From Scleromatobacter sp039920745 (GTDB lineage Bacteria; Pseudomonadota; Gammaproteobacteria; Burkholderiales; Burkholderiaceae_C), in assembly GCA_039920745.1 (NCBI GenBank), contig JBDSDD010000055.1, forward strand, positions 1-64,000: a stretch of DNA of 64,000 nucleotides, read 5' to 3'. The notes below the pieces were generated by a model. The model was given only the letters and a program-made list of their open reading frames with translations. It was not told the origin of the DNA and ran no database searches. Made by a program: the position numbers and the translations under genes. How positions within the stretch are numbered: position 1 is the stretch's first letter; the number at the start of each line of letters is the position of its first letter. Shown in pieces: positions 8,370-16,138 of the stretch.

Positions 8370-9416
8370 CTACTTCGAGCTCAGCGCGGCCCGCTCCACG
8401 TGCCCGCCGAACTCGTGTCGCATCGCCGACAGCACCTGGTTGGCGAAGCCCGCCTCGCCGCGCGAAGAGAAGCGCTCGTGCAGCGCGGCGCTCAGTACGG
8501 GGGTGGGTACCGACTCGTCGATCGCCGCCAGCAGGGTCCAGCGGCCTTCGCCCGAATCCGAGACACGGCCGCTGTAGCTGGCCAGCGTGGGCTCCCTGTG
8601 CAGCGCGCTGGCCGTCAGGTCGAGCAACCACGAGGCCACGACGCTGCCGCGGCGCCAGACCTCGGCGATCTGCGGCAGGTCCATGTCGTAGCGATAGAAC
8701 TCGGGGTCGCGCAGCGGCGTGGTCTCGGCGTCGCCGACCCGCGCCTTCTCGTCGGACAGCTTGCCGATGTTGGCGTGGCGCAGGATGTTGAGGCCCTCGG
8801 CGTAGGCCGCCATCATGCCGTACTCGATGCCGTTGTGGACCATCTTCACGAAGTGGCCGGCGCCATGCGGGCCGCAATGGAGAAAGCCCTGTTCCGCGGC
8901 GCTGACCGGCCCGCTGTGGCCGGGCGTGCGCTCGGCCGTTCCCACGCCGGGGGCGAGCGATTCGAAGATCGGCCTCAGGTGTTCGACGATCGCGGGTTCG
9001 CCGCCGATCATCAGGCAGTAGCCGCGATCCAGCCCGACGACGCCGCCGCTGGTGCCGACGTCGACGTAGTGGTGTCCCGAGGCGGTGAGCCCCTCCGCGC
9101 GGCGGATGTCGTCGCGGTAGTAGGAGTTGCCGCCGTCGATGACGATGTCGCCAGGGGCGATGCAGGCGAGCAGGTCCTTCAGCAGGGCGTCCACCGTGCC
9201 GGCCGGCACCATCAACCAGATGGCGCGCGGCCGCGTCATCTTCGAGACCAGTTCCGCGATCGACGCCGCGCCGACCGTATCGCCGCCGCTGGCAGCGACC
9301 ACGCTGGCCACCACTGCGGGCTGGCGCGCATACACGACGCAGGCGTGTCCCTGCTGGGCCAGGCGCTGGACCATGTTGGCACCCATTCGTCCGAGGCCGA
9401 TCATTCCGAGTTGCAT
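8370..9416 (-). CDS. gnd: 6-phosphogluconate dehydrogenase, short form (decarboxylating)
   Basis: A 348-residue dehydrogenase beginning MQLGMIGLGRMGANMVQRL, with the NAD(P)-binding GxGxxG motif, the substrate loop VDVGTSGGVVGLDRGYC and the catalytic lysine/histidine block HFVKMVHNGIEYGMMAAYAE. It oxidises 6-phosphogluconate to ribulose 5-phosphate and CO2. The length is that of the short form (about 300-350 residues, often NAD-preferring) rather than the 470-residue enterobacterial enzyme. GGAGA lies nine bases before the ATG at 9416. The gene is divergent from the PRC-barrel gene, and each has its own Crp-type site in the region between. Confidence 0.93.
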   Translation of the reverse strand: MQLGMIGLGRMGANMVQRLAQQGHACVVYARQPAVVASVVAASGGDTVGAASIAELVSKMTRPRAIWLMVPAGTVDALLKDLLACIAPGDIVIDGGNSYYRDDIRRAEGLTASGHHYVDVGTSGGVVGLDRGYCLMIGGEPAIVEHLRPIFESLAPGVGTAERTPGHSGPVSAAEQGFLHCGPHGAGHFVKMVHNGIEYGMMAAYAEGLNILRHANIGKLSDEKARVGDAETTPLRDPEFYRYDMDLPQIAEVWRRGSVVASWLLDLTASALHREPTLASYSGRVSDSGEGRWTLLAAIDESVPTPVLSAALHERFSSRGEAGFANQVLSAMRHEFGGHVERAALSSK

Positions 9417-9458
9417 TTGATTTCTCCGTCGCGTTTTGAGGAAGCGGTTTCTCTCCGG

Positions 9459-9501
9459 AGCGTGCGCGCCGAGAGCGCCGCGGTCTGTGCGATGGCAGAC
9501 G
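9459..9501 (-). promoter_or_regulatory. Crp/Fnr-type promoter of gnd (site C)
   Basis: On the minus strand the repeat reads CGTCTG-CCAT-CGCACA followed by GAC (plus 9486-9501). After 21 bp comes CACGCT (9464-9459) as possible -10, predicting a start near 9452, 36 bases before the gnd ATG. The upstream half is weak and the promoter-proximal half is perfect. Confidence 0.6.
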
Positions 9502-9544
9502 CAATCGACTTGCCTGTTGAAGACAGCCTGTCGGAGACTTTGGA

Positions 9545-9587
9545 CGTTCGTCAGCGCACAGACTGAGACGCGTGCGATGCGCAAGAT
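9545..9587 (+). promoter_or_regulatory. Crp/Fnr-type promoter of the PRC-barrel gene (site D)
   Basis: CGTTCGTCAGCGCACA (9545-9560), continued by GAC, differs by one base from the minus-strand reading of site B. Exactly 21 bp later CAAGAT (9582-9587) is a plausible -10. The predicted start near 9594 gives a 15-base leader that still contains the AAGGAGA ribosome site at 9597-9603. Confidence 0.65.
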
Positions 9588-9608
9588 GCACCATCCAAGG
9601 AGATTCCC

Positions 9609-10379
9609 GTGCTCAACCGTGTCCACCACCTCGACGGCGCCACCGTCACCGCGAGCGACGGCCTCATCGGCCATTTGAAGGACGTGTTCTTCGATGATGC
9701 CGCGTGGGCGATCCGCTATCTCGTCGTCGATACCGGAACATGGTTGACCGGCCGCCAGGTCCTGATCTCGCCCTATTCGGTCAAGTCGCCACTTTCCGCT
9801 GCAAGCAACATCGATGTCCGACTGACCCGCAAAGAGATCGCGGGCAGCCCCGACGTCGACGTCCACATGCCCGTGTCCCGTCAGCATGAGAGCGAAGTCG
9901 TCGCCTACTATGGATACCCCGACTACTGGGGTGCAGGCGGCCTCTGGGGCATGGGCGGCTACCCCATTTTCCCCGTGGCGTTGCCCACCGCGGAGCAACT
10001 GGCGATCGACAAGGCGGCCCGCGCGGCCCGGGCGGCGTCGGCGGACGGTTGCCTGCGCAGCGCAGCCCACGTCAAGGGCTACGACATCCATGCCACCGAC
10101 GGCAACATCGGGCACGTCACGGACTTCCTCTTCGACGACGAGACCTGGGCACTGCGCTATTTCGTGGTCGACACCCGCAACTGGTGGCCGGGCGGCACCC
10201 GCGTGCTCATCGCGCCGCACTGGATCGCCAGCGTCGACTGGGCGCAGCGGAGCGTGCACGTCAAGATCACCAAGAGCCAGGTGAAATCCAGCCCCGTCTA
10301 CGAAGAGGGTGAGCCGGTGCATCGCGACTATGAAAGGCGGCTCTACGATGCCTATGACCGGACCGGGTATTGGGACTGA
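9609..10379 (+). CDS. Protein with two PRC-barrel domains
   Basis: A 256-residue soluble protein made of two similar halves. Each has the PRC-barrel pattern: TASDGLIGHLKDVFFDDAAWAIRYLVVDTGTW (split over residues 14-45) and the matching segment HATDGNIGHVTDFLFDDETWALRYFVVDTRNW near 160-195. PRC-barrel proteins bind partners in RNA processing or photosynthetic reaction-centre assembly, but stand-alone double copies like this are usually stress-induced and of unknown role. The start is GTG at 9609 with AAGGAGA six bases upstream. A glycine- and tyrosine-rich linker (YYGYPDYWGAGGLWGMGGYP) joins the halves. It is transcribed alone from site D. Confidence 0.85.
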   Translation: MLNRVHHLDGATVTASDGLIGHLKDVFFDDAAWAIRYLVVDTGTWLTGRQVLISPYSVKSPLSAASNIDVRLTRKEIAGSPDVDVHMPVSRQHESEVVAYYGYPDYWGAGGLWGMGGYPIFPVALPTAEQLAIDKAARAARAASADGCLRSAAHVKGYDIHATDGNIGHVTDFLFDDETWALRYFVVDTRNWWPGGTRVLIAPHWIASVDWAQRSVHVKITKSQVKSSPVYEEGEPVHRDYERRLYDAYDRTGYWD

Positions 10380-10426
10380 GAGGCCGGAGCCGCCGACGGG
10401 CAAGGCCGGTGCGTTTCGCCTCCCTA

Positions 10427-10469
10427 AGTGCGTTGGCGCACAGACGGCCCGCCACGCTCGCGAAAGACT
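10427..10469 (+). promoter_or_regulatory. Crp/Fnr-type promoter of the KaiC-like operon (site E)
   Basis: AGTGCGTTGGCGCACA (10427-10442) is a 6-4-6 repeat with one mismatch, continued by GAC. After 21 bp comes AAGACT (10464-10469), giving a predicted start near 10476. The first well-supported start codon of the downstream operon is at 10707, so the leader would be about 230 bases. Confidence 0.65.
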
Positions 10470-10475
10470 CGACTT

Positions 10476-10706
10476 GCCGCCCGAGCGCTTCGCTCTTTCC
10501 ACCTGTTGCAGGACTCCCATGGAATTCACGACATCTGTGCCTGAGTTCTTCGAAGGTTCCCGACGGGTCGTCGGTGCGCCGGTCGGCGCCAAGTCGTGAA
10601 GCTTGCAAGCCATCCGCACCCGCAGTCGCACTGGCCGCAGGGCGCCTTTGCGGCCCGGATGCCCGCCTACTTCGACCTGTTTCCGCGAGACGAGGAGTGC
10701 TCATCG
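10476..10706 (+). other. Long leader before the KaiC-like operon, with a possible 26-codon ORF
   Basis: No clear family is encoded here. A short frame at 10519-10599 begins MEFTTSVPEFFEGSRRVVG after a modest AGGA, and its TGA overlaps a GTG at 10596 that is in frame with the next gene. Either the unknown gene really starts at 10596 and is coupled to a leader peptide, or this is untranslated leader. I favour the latter because a good ribosome site precedes 10707. Confidence 0.25.
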
Positions 10707-11117
10707 ATGCGTGATTCCCGGGCGGAAGTTCCCACCCCGCCAGCCGCGAGCCCCCAGGTCGTCATCGCCGACCGGGCGGTGGCGTTGTGGCGTGCGGTGG
10801 AGGGCGACCTGTCGCCGGTGCTCGGCCGGCGCGCCACGCTGGCGCTGCACCGTCGCGCCTTGTTCCTCACCCGTGTCCACATCGCCTGGTTGCCGGATCC
10901 GACGGATCAGGACAGCTTGCAGGATTGCTTGACCCAACTCGCCCAGACGCTGGCGACGCGCTCCGCCGTCGATGCCGATGCGGCTGCGCTGGCACTGGAG
11001 CAGACCTTCCATGACCTGCTCGCCTCCTTGATCGGCGCCGGGTTGACCACTCAACTGCTGCGCTCCGCCTGGTCGCTGCGATCCGCCAGCGGCACCACTC
11101 CCGACGGATCCCCATGA
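10707..11117 (+). CDS. Unknown small protein, first gene of the KaiC-like operon
   Basis: A 136-residue protein I cannot assign. It is mostly helical in appearance (ADRAVALWRAVEGDLSPVLG and FLTRVHIAWLPDP), has no signal peptide, no membrane helix and no cysteine, and ends in a serine/glycine/proline-rich tail. The ATG at 10707 has GAGGAG nine bases upstream. Its stop overlaps the ATG of the KaiC-like gene by ATGA, so the two are translationally coupled. The position suggests a partner or regulator of the ATPase. A helical partner is reminiscent of KaiA/KaiB-type accessory proteins in role only; I see no sequence likeness. Confidence 0.7.
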   Translation: MRDSRAEVPTPPAASPQVVIADRAVALWRAVEGDLSPVLGRRATLALHRRALFLTRVHIAWLPDPTDQDSLQDCLTQLAQTLATRSAVDADAAALALEQTFHDLLASLIGAGLTTQLLRSAWSLRSASGTTPDGSP

Positions 11118-12625
11118 CGTCAGCCAAGCCAGTCCTGCGACGTCTGTCCACCGGTGTGTCCGGGCTCGACGAGATCCTGGGCGGGGGCTTGCCGGAGTTC
11201 TCGTTCAACCTGATCGCCGGGCCGCCCGGCAGCGGCAAGACGACGCTCGCCCACCAGATGATGTTCGCGCTCGCCACGCCCGAGCGACCGGCGCTGTATT
11301 TCACCGTGCTCGGCGAGCCGCCGCTCAAGATGCTGCGCTACCAGCAGCAGTTCGCGTTCTTCGACCAGGGCCGCATCGGCTCGTCCGTGCATTTCGTCAA
11401 TCTCGGCGAAGAGGCCGCCGCCGGCGATCGCCACAAGATCCTGGCGCGCATCTCGGACGAGGTCATGAAGCACGGACCGGGCTTCGTCTTCGTCGATTCC
11501 TTCCGGGCCGTGATGCTCGCCACGCTGGAGGTCGGCGGGGCGTCGACGGGCCTGCTGGAGTTCACGCAATCGCTGGCCATGCTGATGACCAGCTGGCAGG
11601 CGACGACGTTTCTCATCGGCGAATACACGACCCAGGCCGACCCGAATCCGGTCTTCACGGTCGCCGACGGCCTGATCTGGATGAGCCAGAGCGTGCAACG
11701 CAATTCGGTGGTGCGCAAGCTCGACGTCATGAAGATGCGCGGCCAGGCCACCTTGCCCGGCCTGCACACCTTTCGCATCGATTTGCGCGGCGTCCATGTC
11801 TTCGCACCGGCGCAGCCACAGGCGGCCGGGGCCATCGGCCGGACGCAGGATGTCGACCAGCGCATCTCGCTGGGCATCCCTGTCCTCGACGCGATGATGG
11901 GGGGCGGCGTCCCCCGCGGGTACTCGCTGCTCGTGGCCGGGCCGTCGGGGTCGGGCAAGAGCATCCTCGCCGCTGCCTTCCTGCTGGAGGGGGCGCGCCA
12001 AGGCGAGACGAGCGTGCTGGCGGCGTTCGAGCAGCGCCCGACGCGCTCGCGCGGGCCGCAACTGGCTGATTTGATCGCCAAAGGGCGGGTCGGCGTCATC
12101 AGCACGCAGGACACGGAGTTGTCCGTCGACGAGATCGCGATGCAGTTGCTGGCGGAGGTCGGCCGGCTGAAGGCGACGCGCGTCGTCATCGATTCGCTCT
12201 CCGGATTCGAGCTGGCGCTGGCACCCACCTTTCGCGACGATTTTCGCGAATCGCTGGCCCGGCTGGTATCGGCCCTGGCCGGCGCGGGCGTCACCACGCT
12301 GATGACCTCCGAACTCGAGGATCGCTACACCGACCTGCGCTTCAGCCCGTACGGCACGGCCTTCCTGACGGACGTGATCGTGGTTCAGCGCTACGTCGAG
12401 ATGGAGTGCCGCCTGCAACGCATTCTCGCCGTCGTCAAAGTACGTGCCAGCGCGCATTCGCATGAGTTTCGGCTCTATCACATCGATGACGACGGGATCC
12501 ATGTCGACGACATGCCGATCGGTTACACCGGGCTTCTGGGGGGCCGTCCGAACCAGCAGCTGGTCCTGGCCACGGGTGACCGCGTGGTACCGCGCGATGA
12601 CGTCCAAGTCAATGGATTCGCATGA
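11114..12625 (+). CDS. KaiC-like double RecA-fold ATPase
   Basis: A 503-residue protein with two RecA/KaiC domains. The first has Walker A GPPGSGKTTLA (about residues 36-45) and the second GPSGSGKSILA (about 276-286). The opening RLSTGVSGLDEILGGGLPE and the second-domain opening GIPVLDAMMGGGVPRGY are the KaiC signature. In KaiC two adjacent catalytic glutamates follow the Walker A strand; here only one is kept in each domain (VLGEPP and AFEQRP). KaiC homologues outside cyanobacteria act in signalling and stress rather than a true clock. It overlaps the unknown gene before it and the GGDEF/kinase gene after it by 4 bp each, forming a three-gene signalling operon. Confidence 0.9.
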   Translation: MTSAKPVLRRLSTGVSGLDEILGGGLPEFSFNLIAGPPGSGKTTLAHQMMFALATPERPALYFTVLGEPPLKMLRYQQQFAFFDQGRIGSSVHFVNLGEEAAAGDRHKILARISDEVMKHGPGFVFVDSFRAVMLATLEVGGASTGLLEFTQSLAMLMTSWQATTFLIGEYTTQADPNPVFTVADGLIWMSQSVQRNSVVRKLDVMKMRGQATLPGLHTFRIDLRGVHVFAPAQPQAAGAIGRTQDVDQRISLGIPVLDAMMGGGVPRGYSLLVAGPSGSGKSILAAAFLLEGARQGETSVLAAFEQRPTRSRGPQLADLIAKGRVGVISTQDTELSVDEIAMQLLAEVGRLKATRVVIDSLSGFELALAPTFRDDFRESLARLVSALAGAGVTTLMTSELEDRYTDLRFSPYGTAFLTDVIVVQRYVEMECRLQRILAVVKVRASAHSHEFRLYHIDDDGIHVDDMPIGYTGLLGGRPNQQLVLATGDRVVPRDDVQVNGFA

Positions 12626-14268
12626 CCGATCTCCCGGCCGAGTTGGAAGTCGCACAACGGCTGCGCACGCTGTTCCTGCTCGATGCGCGCATCGCGGCGG
12701 CACGCGATGAGCTTGCGCAACTCGACAAGACGGTCGCCGAAGGGATCCAGCGACGGCCCCTGAGCCGACACGCCCGCCGACTGCTGCAGGCGAACGAGCG
12801 CCTCGTGCTGTCGGCGCTCGATGCACAGACCGCCGAGCAGGTCGCTCGCGCCGACCTCGACGAACTGGAGCGGCTGGGCCAGCGCGATGCGCTGACGAAC
12901 CTGCCCAACCGCGTCCTGACGCTCGATCGCCTGGAGACGGCGATCGCCACTGCGCGCCGCAGCGGACACCGACTGGGTGTGCTGTTCGTGGACCTGGACG
13001 CCTTCAAGTCCATCAACGACACCCTCGGCCATGCGGCGGGCGACGCCAGCCTGCGCGTGGCCGCTTCCCGCCTGAGCGCGAGCGTTCGCGAGTCGGACAC
13101 CGTCGGGCGGCTTGGCGGCGACGAGTTCCTGGTCATCCTGCCCGACGTCGAAGGCGCCGTGGAAGCCTCGCGCGTCGCCACGAAGATGATTGCGGCGATG
13201 GCGGCGCTCGAACCCGCGAGCGGTTTGCTGCCGCCGCTATCTGCCAGCATCGGCGTGGCGATCTATCCGCTGGACGGCCTGTGCGCCGACGATCTGGTGG
13301 CGCACGCCGACAAGGCCATGTACCGGGCCAAGTCGCTCGGGCCCGGCCGTGTCGAGTTCTACGACGACGGCGCGTCGAGCGTGTCGCCCGTGGACGCCGC
13401 GCCGCCGCCCCCTGCGCTGGCGACTGCGGCCTTGCTCACCAAGGAATGGCACGAGGCGCGCGTGGCCGACCTGCGCGACGCCAACGAGCACCTCGTGCTG
13501 GCGGCGCTGACGGCGCAGGGCTTGCAGGCCCGGGCCGAGGATCTCCACCAGCGCCAGCTGAAATTCCTGGCAATGGTGGCCCACGAACTGCGCAACCCGT
13601 TGGATCCGATTCGCACCGCCGCGGAACTGCTTGCACATGCGCAGGTGAACGAAGGCCTGTTGACCCGGGTGCAGACGATCCTGCGACGCCAGGTGGGACA
13701 CCTCGCGCGCCTGGTCGACGATCTGCTCGATGGCGCGCGAGCGAGCAGCGGCAAGTTTCGGCTGGAGCGCAGCCTGGTCGTGCTCGGCGATGTACTGGGC
13801 CCGGTGATCGAGGCCATGCAGCGCACGCTGGCGCGCCGACACCAGACGCTCGTCGCGCAGATGCCGACGGAAGAGATCGTGATCTACGCCGATCCGGTCA
13901 GGTTGGCGCAAGTGTTCAACAACCTGCTGGAAAATGCCTCGAAGTACACGCCCGCGGGCGGACGCGTTTGCGTTGCGGTCGAGCGTCTGGACGACGCCGT
14001 GACCGTGAGTGTCGCGGACAACGGCATCGGTATCTCCACCGAGGCGCTGGATCATGTCTTCGACCTCTTCGTGCAGGAGTCGCGCGCCCGCGCGCACGAT
14101 GGCGACGGGCTGGGCATCGGACTCGCGATCGTGCGCGAACTGGTGGAGGCGCACGGGGGGTCGATTGTCGGGTCCAGTGCCGGCCATGGCTTCGGCAGCC
14201 AGTTCGTCGTCACGCTGCCGGCGCTGCACCGGGAGATCGACGACGAGGTCGCTTCGAGCGTCGGATGA
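12622..14268 (+). CDS. Diguanylate cyclase fused to a histidine kinase
   Basis: A 548-residue soluble protein. Residues 1-80 are helical and unassigned. Residues 85-250 form a GGDEF domain with intact active motif GGDEF (165-169) and the product-inhibition I-site RESD (156-159) exactly five residues before it. After a helical linker comes a HisKA dimerisation domain with phospho-acceptor histidine in VAHELRNPLDP (about 322), then an HATPase with N box NNLLENASKYTP, G1 DNGIGIS and G2 GLGIGLAI. GGDEF placed in front of a kinase is uncommon; most kinases sense and pass phosphate. No receiver lies in this operon. Overlap of 4 bp with the KaiC-like gene argues that the ATPase controls or is controlled by it. 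Confidence 0.92.
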   Translation: MTDLPAELEVAQRLRTLFLLDARIAAARDELAQLDKTVAEGIQRRPLSRHARRLLQANERLVLSALDAQTAEQVARADLDELERLGQRDALTNLPNRVLTLDRLETAIATARRSGHRLGVLFVDLDAFKSINDTLGHAAGDASLRVAASRLSASVRESDTVGRLGGDEFLVILPDVEGAVEASRVATKMIAAMAALEPASGLLPPLSASIGVAIYPLDGLCADDLVAHADKAMYRAKSLGPGRVEFYDDGASSVSPVDAAPPPPALATAALLTKEWHEARVADLRDANEHLVLAALTAQGLQARAEDLHQRQLKFLAMVAHELRNPLDPIRTAAELLAHAQVNEGLLTRVQTILRRQVGHLARLVDDLLDGARASSGKFRLERSLVVLGDVLGPVIEAMQRTLARRHQTLVAQMPTEEIVIYADPVRLAQVFNNLLENASKYTPAGGRVCVAVERLDDAVTVSVADNGIGISTEALDHVFDLFVQESRARAHDGDGLGIGLAIVRELVEAHGGSIVGSSAGHGFGSQFVVTLPALHREIDDEVASSVG

Positions 14269-14305
14269 GGCGTGACGCGCCGGGCGCAAACGCTGACTGG
14301 CTTTG

Positions 14306-14348
14306 TGTGCGATAGCGAACAGATCGAACGTGCGGCAGCGAGTAGAGT
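14306..14348 (+). promoter_or_regulatory. Crp/Fnr-type promoter of the first Crp/Fnr gene (site F)
   Basis: TGTGCGATAGCGAACA (14306-14321) keeps five of six symmetric pairs. Exactly 21 bp later TAGAGT (14343-14348) is the best -10 among the set. The predicted start near 14355 lies 75 bases before the ATG. A site in front of a Crp/Fnr gene suggests autoregulation. Confidence 0.68.
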
Positions 14349-14429
14349 CGCCTCGAAAATCGTGAGCCGCCCATTCCAATTTCCATTCCCGATTCCAGTG
14401 CCCAGGCGCGCGCGAATCCATTCGATCCC

Positions 14430-15140
14430 ATGCCCAATCCGAAGAATAACCACCTGCTCAACTCGCTGCCCGAGGCGGAGTGGCAGCGCTGGGCACCGCT
14501 GCTCGAAAAGGTCGACCTGCCGCTGGGCATGGTGCTGTACGAATCCGGCAGCGCGCTGAGCCACGTCTACTTTCCGACCACGGCGATCGTCTCGCTTCTG
14601 TACGTGATGGAAAACGGCGCATCGGCCGAGATCGCCGTCGTCGGCAACGAAGGCATCGTCGGCGTCTCCCTGTTCATGGGCGGCGAGACCACGCCGAGCC
14701 GCGCAGTCGTGCAAAGTGCCGGCCGCGGCTACCGTCTCAGTGCCGAGCGCATGAAGAGGGAATTCAACCTGGCCGGGCCGGTGCTGCACCTGCTGCTGCG
14801 CTACACCCAGGCCTTGCTGACCCAGATGGCCCAGACGGCGGTGTGCAACCGCCACCACTCCCTCGACCAGCAACTGTGCCGCTGGCTGTTGCTGAGCCTG
14901 GACCGACTGCAGGGCAACGAGCTCGTGATGACCCAGGAGCTCATCGCCAACATGCTGGGCGTTCGCCGCGAAGGCGTGACCGAGGGCGCGTTGAAGCTGC
15001 AGCGCGCCGGCCTGATCAGCTACAGCCGCGGCCACATCACCGTGCTGGACCGGGCCGGACTCGAAAGCCGCAGTTGCGAGTGCTATGCGGTCGTCAAGAA
15101 AGAGTACGACCGACTGCTGCCGGCCGTCACCGCGAGATAG
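14430..15140 (+). CDS. Crp/Fnr family transcriptional regulator 1
   Basis: A 236-residue regulator. Residues 20-130 form the cyclic-nucleotide-type beta-roll (HVYFPTTAIVSLLYVMENG and EIAVVGNEGIVGVSLFMGG). I see no Fnr-type four-cysteine cluster and no cAMP-binding arginine cassette, so the ligand is unknown. The C-terminal winged helix reads MTQELIANMLGVRREGVTE, in which the Arg-Glu pair aligns with Arg180-Glu181 of E. coli Crp, the residues that read the TGTG half-site. The position of Crp Arg185 is a glutamate here. The TGTGCG half-sites around this locus fit such a helix. The gene is monocistronic and preceded by site F. Confidence 0.92.
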   Translation: MPNPKNNHLLNSLPEAEWQRWAPLLEKVDLPLGMVLYESGSALSHVYFPTTAIVSLLYVMENGASAEIAVVGNEGIVGVSLFMGGETTPSRAVVQSAGRGYRLSAERMKREFNLAGPVLHLLLRYTQALLTQMAQTAVCNRHHSLDQQLCRWLLLSLDRLQGNELVMTQELIANMLGVRREGVTEGALKLQRAGLISYSRGHITVLDRAGLESRSCECYAVVKKEYDRLLPAVTAR

Positions 15141-15158
15141 GGAGACGCGAGGCGCTTG

Positions 15159-15201
15159 TGTGCGCCAGAGCACGGTGCGTGCCTGCGCATCGTGCCAGAG
15201 T
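15159..15201 (+). promoter_or_regulatory. Crp/Fnr-type promoter of the second Crp/Fnr gene (site G)
   Basis: TGTGCGCCAGAGCACG (15159-15174) has a perfect left half and a weaker right half, the reverse of the other sites. After 21 bp comes CAGAGT (15196-15201), nearly the same as the -10 of site F. The predicted start near 15208 is 84 bases before the TTG start codon of the gene. Confidence 0.55.
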
Positions 15202-15291
15202 GCCGTGCGGGCTCGTTCGACGTGGGCAGTCGAGACGAATCCGTTCCATCGCCCGCATCAATCGAGGGGCGCAGCACAGCGGAGTTGCTCA

Positions 15292-16017
15292 TTGGCCCAT
15301 TCCTCCAACCAACTGCTCGCGCGGTTGTCCAAGACCTCGTGTGCACGCCTTGGTGCAATCGGCGAGGTCGTCGAGCTGAATCTGTCGGAGGTGCTCGGCG
15401 AAGCCGACCAGCCGACGCGGCACGTCTACTTTCCGATCGATGGATTCATCTCGCTGCTGGCACAGGTGGACAGCGAACATGCGATCGAAGTGGGGATGGT
15501 CGGCCGCGAGGGCATGCTGGGGATCCAGCTCGCGCTCGGGGTCGTGGGCGAGCCGCTCAAGGCACTGGTGCAGGGCGCAGGACAGGCGCTGAGGATCGCT
15601 GCTGCACCGTTTCGAAGCGAACTCGCGGCGAATCCGGCACTGCGCGCCACGCTGGACAAATACATCTACGTGCTGATCTCCCAGCATGCCCGATCCGCCG
15701 CCTGCCTGCGCTTTCACATGATCGAGCAACGTTTGGCGCGATGGCTGTTGATGAGCCAGGACCGTGCCATGTCGGACGAATTCAAGGTGACGCAGGAGTT
15801 CCTGGCCTACATGCTGGGCGTGCGTCGCGTGGGCGTGACGGTGGCCGCCGGCGCGTTGCAGCGCCAGCACCTCATTGCCTATGAGCGCGGTGAAATGACG
15901 ATCGTCAATCGCGCCGGGCTGGCGCATGCCGCCTGCAGCTGCTACGCCAGTGATCGGGCGGTCTACGCCGCGCAGTTCGGTTCGCAGGACAACCGGGAGG
16001 TCGCGCCTGTCGCGTGA
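15292..16017 (+). CDS. Crp/Fnr family transcriptional regulator 2
   Basis: A 241-residue homologue of regulator 1, sharing HVYFPIDGFISLLAQVDS, the GMVGREGMLGIQLALG loop and the winged helix VTQEFLAYMLGVRRVGVTV. The start is assigned to TTG at 15292, with GGAG seven bases upstream and an N-terminus aligning with regulator 1; the frame is open farther up but without family likeness. The residue matching Crp Glu181 is valine (GVRRVGVT), so its DNA preference may differ from regulator 1. Last residues FGSQDNREVAPVA are unlike the paralogue. The pair could compete for, or form heterodimers at, the shared sites (inference). Confidence 0.9.
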   Translation: MAHSSNQLLARLSKTSCARLGAIGEVVELNLSEVLGEADQPTRHVYFPIDGFISLLAQVDSEHAIEVGMVGREGMLGIQLALGVVGEPLKALVQGAGQALRIAAAPFRSELAANPALRATLDKYIYVLISQHARSAACLRFHMIEQRLARWLLMSQDRAMSDEFKVTQEFLAYMLGVRRVGVTVAAGALQRQHLIAYERGEMTIVNRAGLAHAACSCYASDRAVYAAQFGSQDNREVAPVA

Positions 16018-16029
16018 TCGATTCCTGGC

Positions 16030-16072
16030 GGTTCGCTGCCGTACAGACTGGCGCCTGCGTGTCGCTCATGCT
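16030..16072 (+). promoter_or_regulatory. Crp/Fnr-type promoter of the eRF1-like gene (site H)
   Basis: GGTTCGCTGCCGTACA (16030-16045), continued by GAC, has a good promoter-proximal half and a weak distal half. After 21 bp comes CATGCT (16067-16072). The predicted start near 16079 gives a 60-base leader. The site begins just after the stop of the second Crp/Fnr gene, so the two genes are probably separate units. A compact palindrome TGTTCGAACA follows at 16072-16081. Confidence 0.6.
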
Positions 16073-16138
16073 GTTCGAACACCGCGCGCGGCGTGCCAGC
16101 GCGTGCGCTCCGTCATCGACGCTTCAAGGAGTATTCCC

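Noticed and set aside
11120..12826. Long open frame antisense to the KaiC-like gene
   Set aside because: In this GC-rich DNA, antisense frames stay open by codon bias. The residues are arginine/alanine/histidine-rich without any family pattern; the same holds for the long antisense frames over aspT, recB, recC, the helicase and the Lnt-like gene.
15085..15291. N-terminal extension of the second Crp/Fnr gene by 69 codons
   Set aside because: The extra residues do not resemble the family, they overlap the end of the first Crp/Fnr gene and site G, and a TTG with a well-spaced GGAG fits the paralogue's start.
16072..16081. TGTTCGAACA as an additional Crp-type site before the eRF1-like gene
   Set aside because: The halves touch without the 4-base spacer, and it overlaps the predicted transcription start of site H, so it does not fit the motif geometry.
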